From: Trachythela sp. YZ-2020
Lineage: Eukaryota; Cnidaria; Anthozoa; Malacalcyonacea; Clavulariidae
Length of the DNA: 64,000 nt
Assembly: GCA_016169945.1 (NCBI GenBank)
Contig: JADLSH010000387.1
Span: 496,001-560,000, forward strand
Direction of reading: 5' to 3'
Positions 23,671 to 35,600 of this stretch are shown piece after piece. The notes under the pieces were generated by a model. It was not told the origin of the DNA, did no database searches, and was given only the letters and a program-made list of their open reading frames with translations. The position numbers and the translations under genes were made by a program. How positions within the stretch are numbered: the first letter of the stretch is position 1; each line of letters begins with the position of its first letter.

Positions 23671-26600
23671 CTGAAGACAATGTCACTTTTAGTAATTTAC
23701 ATAATATAAAACGCATGAGCATGCATGGTGATTTTTAGGTGGCTAAGAGATAAGACGCCTCACCCCGAGAATAAAGCTGCAGCTGTCTTAACATATGTAG
23801 TAAGGGACTGATTACTGTAATGGGAAATTTTCAGCCCGGTGCAATGCCTAGAAATGTGGGTAGATAAAACCGTACGTTTGTGGTAAACTACACCAACTAT
23901 GACTACACGAAGCACAGGCGGCCCAATCTTGGGTAGAGTTGTATTTATAGTATACTATATAAAGATTGTATTATGGTAAAAATATGTGATGAAAAATATA
24001 TTTTAAATAAGATTTACTTGCCTAACTTGTTGTTTGTGTTCTCCTTTTATCCCTACTTTGTTGAGCTATGAATTCATCGACAGTTTTTGCTTGATGCCTG
24101 CGGTCATAGCCTGCGGTTCACGCCGAATACTTAATAGGAGTTAAAGGCTAATTACCCGGATCCGTCGAGACAAACATGCAAATACGAACATTCTCCCTCT
24201 TAAATTGCTTTATTCTCCAAGAAAATTCGCCAGCATGTAGAACAAACACCGATCTTTTCATATATAGCGATACTTTAACATCTCGGGCAATTTTTAAACC
24301 AATTTTTGATCAATAGAAATCAAAATCCCCACTCTGTAGAACTGACAACGAACGAAAATGGACACATCGGCAGCTTGGCCACCTGGCCTCCTCTACCGTT
24401 GAGATTTGCAGGGGGGTGCTATGCCAACCATCGCACAGCATGCAAATACCAAACAGATATTTCCGGTTACAGCCAGCCAATCACGACCGCACTTGCAATT
24501 GTTTACATTTTTCAAAATCTGATATTCAAAAAGACTATATATCAAGATGTTGTCGTCGCATCCCCCTGCAAATCTCAACGGTAGAGGAGGCCAGGTGGCC
24601 AAGCTGCCGATGTGTCCATTTTCGGTCATTGTCAGTTCAACAGAGTGGGGATTTTGATTTCTATTGATCAAAAATTGGTTTAAAAATTGTCCAAGATGTT
24701 AAAGTATCATTATATATGAAAAGATCGGTGTTTGTTCTACATGCTGGCAAATTTTCTTGGAGAATAAAGCAATTTAAGAGGGAGAATATTCGTATTGGCA
24801 TGTTTGTCTCGACGGATCCGGGGCTGCGAATAATTAGCCTTTAACTCCTATAAGTATTCGGCGTCGACCGCAGGCATCAAGCAAAAACTTTCGATGAATT
24901 CATAGCTCAACAAAGTATAGGGATGAAAGGAGAACACAAATAACAAGTTAGACAAGTAAATTTTATTTAAAATATATATTTTCATCACATATTTTTACCA
25001 TAATACAATCTTTATATAGTATACTATAAATACAACTCTACCCAAGATTGGGCCGCCTGTGCACGAAGTTCTATTTAAACTGCTCGCTTTTGAGTTCCAG
25101 TACGGGTAAACCCTTTATGATTCAGTATTAGTGCACGAGAAAGCTGTGGTGTTTGATAGATTAGGAAGTGCTGTATACTTGTCGCATGTTAAATTACATG
25201 CCAAATTTCTCTAGAGTACCTCTACTTCTTGAATTTTAGGATGATGGTATAAAAATTGTTCAATTTCCCCCGGATAGATATTTTCTCCTCCTCTTATGAT
25301 CATGTCCTAAGAACAAAAGCGAGGTAATTAATTTTTAAAATAGATATACCTTTAATCTTTTCATGTTATTTCAGAGAACAACGACAAACTCTTGTCTCGA
25401 GCTATCGACGAACAAATGTAAAGGCAGCATGAATACATATTATGGTTCAATTCAAAGCACCTAAAATATCAAAGCACCTAAAAATCGCAGGCCCGCAGGT
25501 TCAATTCCTGCCAGGGACCTATAGTTGCATTTTTCGCAACTGTTCCTGGTTAGGTCTAATAAACGTATAGAATTTACACTCGATAATTTCCATCTACAAA
25601 AACCCTTCAACTATTATTCAATCGAGTGAGATGCCAACAAAATTTAATATTTAAAATATCTGGGGCCGGTTGTATAAAAAATAGTTAAAGTTAACTGTAG
25701 TTAGTGCGAAAGTTAACCAATCAGAATCGCGAATTTTACAGTTAACTACTATTTAACTACAAAACGGCTCGTGGAAATGTAGTTAAGACTTTTATACAAC
25801 CGGCCCCAGATGTTAAAGTAACATTACATTCTTAGTATACTGTAGAAGTACCTTGATTCTGCCAATGATTTTCACGTATCCATTTTCGTCCATTGATGCT
25901 TTATCTCTTTTCATGTAAATGGTTAAAAGATGGGTTATCCAATGATGTGCACTCTCTGTAAATGATATACTGCTAGCGGTATTGTTGAAAAGGAATCAAA
26001 TCAAGCAAATATTATTTACCCTGTGTGTAACCAACCACTGGCATCTATAGTACTTTTTGTCTTGTCTTCATCCTCCCAGTACTCTAACATGACACAATAA
26101 CCTCGCACACACAGTTCACCATCTTCACCAACAGGAATGATCTCACCATGTTCATTCACTATCTTACCCTGGAAAACAGTGGCAGGTACTGTTTAACGTC
26201 TACAGAACATTTTCAATATGGGTAGAGCAGAGGACCGGGAGCGGGGGCTTCTGGGGTTGAGTCCTGGTTCATATGATTTATCCATATGATAAATCATTAT
26301 AGTATACAAATAGAAAATAGCGTGAAGTTTTATTCTTGCGTGACTGCAAGATCTGAATACACTCTCAGATTCTCACCTCAGTATTTGGAAGCATTTTCCC
26401 AACAGTTGACACTCGAAGTTCAACAGGATCGTCAATTTGAGTTTGACAGCAGATAGGAGAGAGTTCTGTCAAACCATAGCAAATCTGCAACATAAAAGAA
26501 GAATGGATAATAAGCTTCTTTGCGTGTTGACGTCCGCATGACACTAGAAAATGTTTGCAAATATTGATTATTCAAGAATTTCTGTAACTACACACCTATA

Positions 26601-29600
26601 TAGGTGTCGCAGAGGACAGTCTGGAAATCTCTCTTAATAGTTAGGTATATATATAGCTAAGGACGATTGAATCGGCGGGGGATATGAGCTATATGCGCCT
26701 CCGCCCGAAAGGAATTATTATATTATTTTACTTTGAATATTCATATAATAATTTTTCAATACGTCGCCTGCATGTTGGCGGTGGTTTATTAATAATTTGT
26801 GTCGAGGTTGCTGTGAATGTGAAATCTTCTACATGAAAGCGGAAAATACAATCATATCAACCATGACACGGGTAAAGTACAGTATATGTGGTTTAGCTCC
26901 TTTAAACACCCTCTCAAAATAGGCTGAACATTTGAGATGAATCGAGAAAGTTTGTCACAATAATTTTAATATTAATTGAAAGTACTATTTACAACATGAG
27001 CGGCCGTGTTGTATCGGGTATACAAAGGCGAGCGTTGTATATCCGATACAACACGGATGCGAATGTTGTAAATGGCTTGTGAAACTTCTTGATGAGAACA
27101 TTCGTATTCTTCAACAATTTAAAATAAATGAATGATATTTGGTGAGAAAATTGAACTTAAAGTTTATGTAAATCAGCATGATTCTGTATCAGATATACAA
27201 ACTCCTTCACGCTAATGATTTCTTTTGTGTTTTCTTCATGAATTATTAATGAGTTTTACAAGTATATATACAGGATATTTGATACTATACCGTTATTTCA
27301 GGTAAATGCATCTTTTCAATAACCGTGTTCATTATTTCAATATGGCACTGGGAGCCTCCCATAATACCTGTAAAAACAAATACTATGTGCAAATACTCAC
27401 TTAATTGTCATCAAGGCAGAATACTAGACTGCAGGCCATTTGTTCATGGTTTTTTATGGGCCTACCATTTATTAAATATTTATCTTGAACATGCTTGGAC
27501 CGAGCAATAAAAATCTATCTTATTACATATTTTACCAAGATTTCTACAAGCGATAAATATATTTCTAAAATTCATTAATTATTCATAAGCAAAATACAAA
27601 GGAAACTCATGACCCGTAGCGGATCTATATATTTGATATAGACTTGCTCAAATTTTCTCCTTCAATTTTTACAGCGTAGATAACATCAATCTTCAAAATT
27701 CCAACGCCAGTGAGCGTACAAAACGAGTCATTTTAGAAGTCATATACAAACCTTACAGTTCGGCCTTTATCAGATCTAAAACACTCGGCTGCGCCTCGAT
27801 GTTTTAAATCTGATAAAGACCTCTTGTGCGGTTTGTATATATTACATATAAAGCAGTGCCTGATATCAGGAATGATCAAAACTGGCGGAGATAGAGATGA
27901 CTACCATCTATCATTTACGCAAGTCAAATCCAATTGGTTTAATAATATACATTTACAACATCGAGCAGAGAAATTTCGTATGCGAAAATTTTCGAAAAGT
28001 CGTATATTACGATATGATTGGCTAATCAGCGGTCCGGAAAATCACGTAATGCCCCGTGGGGCATTACGAAATTTTTAATGTCCTACAACAAAAACAAACC
28101 ATATAATAAACTACTTATTTTACTACTTACGGCAAGACCTCGGTTTAATATTTTACCGTAAAGACCGAACGTTTGAGGTTAATAAGTAGTTATTTAAGAA
28201 TTAAAAAACGAGTCGCGTGCCGTTATGGTGTAATAATGCACGAGGGGGGAATGTTGGGAGAATACGAGAGAAACGCTTCTCGAGTATTCTCCCAACATTC
28301 CCTCGAGTGCATTATTACACCATAACAGCACAAGACGAGTTTTTTTAATTCTTTTATATTATAAGTGGTAGATAAGCACAGTAAACAATTTTGTTCAAAG
28401 ATCAATATTGATATTCTCCTAACATGTAATCACTGACGTCACTCGCAAGCTTTTCAATGTTTTCATTGCTTGGCAACAACTACGCTTGAATTCTGGCCGG
28501 AGAAAGGAGCGAAAAACTTACAACTCAACAAAAAATTAGGGATTAAAAAGGCACAAAAACTGTTGAAAATTTTTCAAATATGGTGCACAATGATAGACAG
28601 ATTGGTTTTTCGTTGTTCTGCTTCACTTTTGTCCTGGATTCGGTATAAAAGCGAAGGGTTTTTGTCAAGCTGCTTTGACGACATTGGCTGTCAAGTTGAT
28701 TTTTCATCTTGAACCAAATATATCGGGCAGTTTTTGTTTTAAGGTACTATTTGAATATTTTTTGTGTTTTTTTGCTAATTCAGTGGTTGGTGGTTAAAAA
28801 ATTTTCTCAGACAAACTGTCAAGAAATGCATAAACATGTCGTATTCGTGTAGGTTTTTGTCGTTGCATCTTGACAGCTTAAAAACTGTACACATAGTGTT
28901 ATCTAAATCAATGCCAAAATGGTTAATTTTAATTTTTTGCACCTAGAACTGTGGATAAATTTGGTTTGGTTTGTGTTTAAATACAGTTTTTGTACCTTTA
29001 AATGTCAAAATAGCACAGATTTTCGCGTTTCTTGTCGCCGTTGAATGCGAACTTTCAAGCAAAAAAGTATATTTCAAACTCAGAAACAGCTACGAATCTT
29101 TATTCGCCGTTTATGGATCCCGTTGTTATTTGTTGGCTGGCTTTTTCCATCTCGTTTAGGTCTACTTTTTCTTGCTTTCTGACAGACTTTGGATTTAAAA
29201 CTATTATAATTTTGTTCATATTGTATTGACAAAAGCGGGAACAATCAAAACGGTGGCCGTGCTTTATTGCGTCATAAAGCACGCGAATTAGCCAATCAAA
29301 TTGCTCGTTAGATACTACTTATAATATAATATTATATGGCAAGTGCTTGTTTTGGTGAATCTCGCAATCTGATTGGTCGCTGACGAGGCAGGATTTTCCC
29401 GTATTGCCCACGGGCAATACGCAATTTTTATTGCCCTGCGAAGAAAAGCCGAGTTTTAGACAAGAAAATGAGCTCAAGAACTCTTCTTAAATACTCGAAA
29501 ACGGAGAAAAAACAACCACGAATGGAAAAATAGGAAATTGAACCATGGTTAGCATTCTATGATCAAGTTTGGTTTGCTTAAATCGAAAAAAGGTAAATAT

Positions 29601-32600
29601 TTACAATTTTTTTACTGTAGTCGCTGAGAATTGTTTGTGTTTTGAGCATAGGAAGGACTAAAAAAATCGCTTGTAATGAGCCAGAAGGAATTCTAAACTT
29701 TTTTAAAACATTTGAAAAGAAGTATAACTTTAAAACAGGGTCTGCTTTTATTTATTAATTTAAAGTCTAAAGAGTAAACAAAAAATGACTTGTCAAATGA
29801 GTTGAACTAGCAGCTTGTTTTTCGAGTAGTTTTCTGCTATTTTCGAAAAACTGTTATTAAATTATTAAATATCTCTATTTCTGTGTTAATATTTTACAAA
29901 AAAGTGTTGTATGTAGTAGTGTTTTACTTAGCCAGATGCATTTGTACGAATGATATTGACATTTTGAAAATGAACCGGCTTTTGGACTTTGACCTTTGCT
30001 TTTGCATGACAAATCTGCGAATGTTTTCCACTGTTAGAAATAACTACTCAATTAATCAATTGCCGTATAATAAACAACTTACTAACCTCGACCGTTCGGG
30101 CTGTACGGGAGAATATTAAACCTCGGTCTTGCTGTATTGATCTCGCTATCGCTCGGTCAATACAGCAAGACCTCGGTTTAATATTCTCCCGTACAGCCCT
30201 CACTCTCGGTTAGTAAGTAGTTATTATTGCACTATATTTCAATTTAAATCACCAGATAAACAACTTCAGCTCCAAAGACGATCCTATCCACCGAGGTTTA
30301 TCGTACCTGTACGTAAAGAAGTGAGATCAAATTTATGCAGATCCTCTTGATTTAACATATCAATAAACATCGTAGGCGTGCCATAAAGTGATGTGCATCT
30401 ATATATAACATCACAGTGATTTTGTTGTACTATCAAAATAAGGTAGCTCCCTACAATTTTTGAAATATGGTAAATTTATGATTTAGATTTAATTTTTTTG
30501 AAGGACTGTTACTTGTTAGAAAACAAAAATTGTACCACATATATTGAGCAACATTCTAAGAGTCGGAAATTATTCACAAAAATGACGTCATTACTGCTGC
30601 TATGGTAACAATGACGTTTAAATATGGCCGACATTTTAGCTAATGACGCACTCTACTCGAAAAAACGCCTGATTACCCCCATTTTTTATTTCATAAAACA
30701 TTTTCGTCTAACAATCGATTATCTGAACAAGTTTAAAAAATTCTGTACAGCCAAATTTTTGAAAAATTGATAAACATGATTTTTCGTTATAAATATTTTT
30801 TGGCTCCACAGAATTTTTTTTAACTCGTTCAGATAATCTATTTTTCTAAAGGAAATTGTTTTATGAAATAAAAAATGGGGGTAACCAGGCGTTTTTTAGA
30901 GTAAAGTGCGTTAAAATCCAAAATGTCGGCCATATTTATTTATTTTTTTTTTTTTTTTTTTTTTAAATATTTATTGAGTCTTTATTGTACATTAATATAG
31001 AATTCATATGTTCACACATAATATAAACAAACAACCAAAAGTCAATATAAATTATAAAACGTCATTGTTACCATAGCAACGGTAATGACGTCATTTTTGT
31101 GAATAATTTTCAGCTTTTAGAATGTTGCCCAATATAAGTCATAGGATTTTTGTTTTGTAACGAGTAGAAATTATTCAAAAGGTTTGATCTAAACAGTTGC
31201 GAATTTTCCACATTTCAAAAAAATTGTAGGGAGCCACCTTAAAGTAATGAAAAAAATAATCGTTAAAATATACTTTCTGTACAATGTACCTTACCTTGGA
31301 TGAATCTTCAGATGCATATTGAGGGCAGAGTTACTATAGCGGGTTACTTTCCATACGGGATTACTTTTCATACAGACGGCAAAGAACAAGTTGTTTACAC
31401 TATGCCACTCCGCTTCGTTCAAGTTCCTTCCCTTTACCGTTTCCAAGGAAACAAGTAAAAATTTCCAAAAACATGGATTTGTACCGAATCGTACCGGATT
31501 GCCCTGTTTACACTGCTTCGGCACATACCGGATTAGTTTTCATATCACCTCCACAGCGGAGTGATTTTTGCTCCGCGGCACGTGGATTACAGTTGCGTAA
31601 TGTAAACAACAGCCCCAATCCGGTATAAAAATCGCTTCGCCCCGATGAAATCCGGTATAGTGTAATCGGGGCCTAAGTGATAAGCATAGGCAAGGGGGTA
31701 GAGGTGCTGGGGCAGCCACCCTAAAAACATACTACATACCCTTTATCTTATGAGCCTATATATATGCACTGGTATATTACTGTATAGTAGTACTTTTAAT
31801 GTTAGTTTTCACTTACTTCTCGTTTTGGCAAGCAGCAAGTGCAGCTCGAGCATCAAAACCAGATGAAGGATAAACTGCAGTTGCGCAGAAGATGATTGAT
31901 GATAAACTAATGAAAGAAAGAATATTAAGAAAGACACTCAAAATTTCTCGATGAAACTCAATGAAAAGACATACCTGCCAAGAACCATTCCAAAGCAGTG
32001 ATAGAGTGGAACAGGGATGCAAATTTTCGTATGCTTTAAAATAGACAAAATATTAGTTAATTAAAAACTGTCTAGTATTTACATATCAAATGATACTGAT
32101 ATGTTGTGCGTGGACTCAAAGAATATACCCATGTACAACTTTTCAATGTGAACAGTAGTGTTAAAATACACAAAAGCTCCACACATCTGTGCTTCATCTT
32201 ACAGTGTGATATGCGCACACATATATAGTAAAACTAAAAACTATAAAAGATCTGATATATTGTTTGCATAAACCAACAATAAAATAAACAATAAAGTCAA
32301 TTTACCCAGCACTTAGTCATGTCCCAGCACGGTGCTCTGCCACCATTGGCAGTTTCGCACTGAGACCATGCTTTTAGGGTGGAGGTTACTTCTTTTAGAC
32401 GTGGGCCTGGGGGTACCTCTATATTTTTGTCGATCAAGTTCTTAATGAGAACTTCACTATCCGAGTAATTATTAGTTAACTTACCAGAAATATGCTTTTA
32501 TAAACATAAGCTCTGTCTTACCAACTAATTATTTAAAAGGTGGGGGCGGCCTCCCCTCCACCATAATAGGGAGTTTACGATCTACGACGCGGTCAGCTCG

Positions 32601-35600
32601 ACGACTCCACGTCAATTTATGCTTGACATATTAAAGCCACAGGAATTTAACTATACTGCTTTAATTGTCTAAAGCATGTTTTCACAACCTTACAAACGTT
32701 TAAATTAGGCTAAAACGCTCCGATGTTTAGCTGATGTTGCCGTCAACGTTATAAAACAGCTTTAATATCGCAACCAGCTAGTTCATATCACTCAGAAGAC
32801 GTGAAAATTCCTCATTTGACGATGTCATAACAATGGAAACGCTGTTGAGGAAACTCCTGGGACCACAAATTATTCATCCTTTTTGTCTTGCATGACGTAT
32901 ATCTTTGTTTTGCAGGCACGTCGTGGAGCTGGTCGCGTCGTAGATCGTAAACTCTCTAATGCCACCTTAGTATGTCCCTAGCTATTTATTCATTGAAGCT
33001 ACCAATTATGCGACAACCATAACAACTCCAATAACAACTTCAACACACAACATCAGTAACAACAACGATAACAGCGACAAAAACAGCAGCTACAATGAAA
33101 ACTTAGGTCAACACTTGGCGCAGATACAGGTACGCTTGCGTTCCTATTTTTATAATAATCTGTATAATTTTAACTGTACCTCTTCTGCATATTTTATTGA
33201 CGAGCCAACTACAAAAGCGTTGTTGAGAATATTGTGATGACTCAATGTAATACCTTTTGCGTTGCCAGTGGTACCCTATATAAAGCAATAATCAAAAGTA
33301 GAGGAAAATTATAAACAATACACAAACATTACGCTTTTGTGTGAGATACTCTATACATCAAATAAATCCTGTCAGACGAGTTAAATAAGTTTTCCACAAA
33401 TGAAAAATCAGTTTAAAAAGTAAAAATCCATGACTATATATTAACGACAACCGAAATGTATACCGATTTCACATAGCGAATGACTTCAAGTACTACCAGG
33501 TTTAACGGAGGATTTACCAAGATTTTATCGCGAAAAAACCACACGAAATCCCCAAGAAAATCGTAAATTAACGCGGTACTACATTACATCCAATCATATA
33601 TAAATGGACAATCTACTCACAGACGTAAATTGTATACTAATTGGATCATCAAATTGCAGGCGTTGCTGAAGAGCATTTAGTTCTTCCATTTCGCTATGTC
33701 CACCAACATACATCACTTCGTGAAAAGAAAGTGCACCGCTGAGAAAAAATTATATATAGTAGATTTCAATCTAATCATGAAAGAGTACGAGTCACCTAGA
33801 TGATGAAGATTTGATTGAAGATCGCAAGGCGAGGATGGGTTTGAATTAACTTTCATAACAGACCGTACATGCATAGCCTGCAGCAGGGATGGATTTACTG
33901 GGGGGGGGAGGGGGTGCACACCCCTCCTATTTTTGGCCAAGGGGGGTGCAGGAGGGGTGCCAATTCCCATATCAAATCGACATTTTCTGTCAAGATGACC
34001 CCCTTGACCTGCTAGTTGTTGATGATTCACCCTGTTTCGGTCGCCGGCCACGCTCTGCTTCATGACCGGTGCCAGCTTAGCACCCTCCCCCCTCCCCTTT
34101 CAGATCAAGCTGGATCAAACTCCGGCCTGCAGTAAGCACCTATATGAATACAAACTCAAAACTTTTACTCACAACCAAGGTAAGGGACCGGTCATTAAAT
34201 ATGGAGAGGGAGGGGGGTGCTGGAGGAGAAACTGATTATTTGGGGGAAATTTTCCAGACCCCCAATAAAATGAAAATAAATTTTAAAGGCCCCCCTTTAA
34301 AACTTTAACAATTTCAAGACCCCTTACTTTAGTTTTAGTTTTGATTTTTTTCACGAACATCAGTGCATAAAACATGCATAAAGCAATGCAAAGCCAACAT
34401 TTTACCTTCCATACTACAGATTTATTTGTCCAAATTTTATATATGCCATGTGCATTTTCATACAATATTGACCGAGATAGCTGCGTTGCTTGAGTAAACA
34501 TTTTTGGAAGTGTCGAGAATTAGCTAAAAACGGCCTATTAAATAATTTGATAACCATTAGCATTTTACGCAAGTCAGTATTCGTTTCAATGAAGTGAAGT
34601 TGAAGTTAGAAGGCCAAATGTTAGAATAATAGAGCATATCTATTCAAGAAACATTTCTAACTTCAACTTCACTTCATACTTACGATAAAATGGTTTCGGT
34701 TATCAAATTAGTTTAATAGGCCGTTTTCAGCTAATTCTCGACACTTCCAAAAGTGTTTAGTTAAGTTTAAACGCAGCTATCTCAGTCAATAAAATGCACA
34801 TGGCATATATCAAAATTTAAGTTAGACATCGCTGAATGCAAAGAAACTTGTTTAAGTGTAATAGCTCTTTTAGTTTTTAAGTTATACTAAATCAAACAGT
34901 CGTACTTTTTTTGCCCCACCCGGTATATATATATGTATATACGTGTATGTTTAGGTCTACGAAACGCAAAGAGTGCTCGCTCAACAACATATAGTTAGAG
35001 CAAATTATAGATTTTCGCTTACCTCAAAACTGGTCTGCAACAGGCTGTTTCATCTGTAAAAGAATCATCAGGCAGTGACAAGTATCGAAAGAAATGACCG
35101 CTTATATGCTGCCTGCCGGAAGGTGGGGGGTGTATGTGGGAGACAATGTGCGCATTCATGGCTTTGTTTGCGTTGTTAATTTACGCGAAATTTGTTACGA
35201 TGACGACACCGTGAAATTATTTCAGCTCTTTTGTTCACTTTGATCCGAGGACACTATAGATGAAATTGATTCAGAACTAAAAAACATTTCGAACAATTTA
35301 GGAATCGGCGACAGAATTGAAAAACGCGAAGCATTTATATCTTTAAAAGATCACAAAGAAACTTTCGAAAACAATCCAAAATGCCGATTAATTAATCCCG
35401 CTAAAAGCGAATCCGGAAAGTTAAGCAAAGTTGTTTTGAACAAAATTAATTCTAATTTGAGACAAATGAATTTAAATCAATGGAGGAATACAAAACAAGT
35501 TATTCAGTGGTTTGGCAATATAAAAGATAAGGACAGACACAGTTTTATTTCGTTTGACATTGTCGATTTCTACCCATCCATTTCTGAAAAACTATTGGAC

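Larger units (their letters stand above)
27853..30240. other. Intron block rich in hairpins, no exon seen
   Basis: No coding exon recognised between the 27291 and 30307 exons. Two places share a layout, with gattgg followed by a short GC hairpin: gtaatgccccgtggggcattac at 28047-28069 and gtattgcccacgggcaatac at 29400-29420. The ends near 28095 and 30050 share ataataaac and aact(t)actta words, so the block may be one composite element; this is uncertain. Confidence 0.4.
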
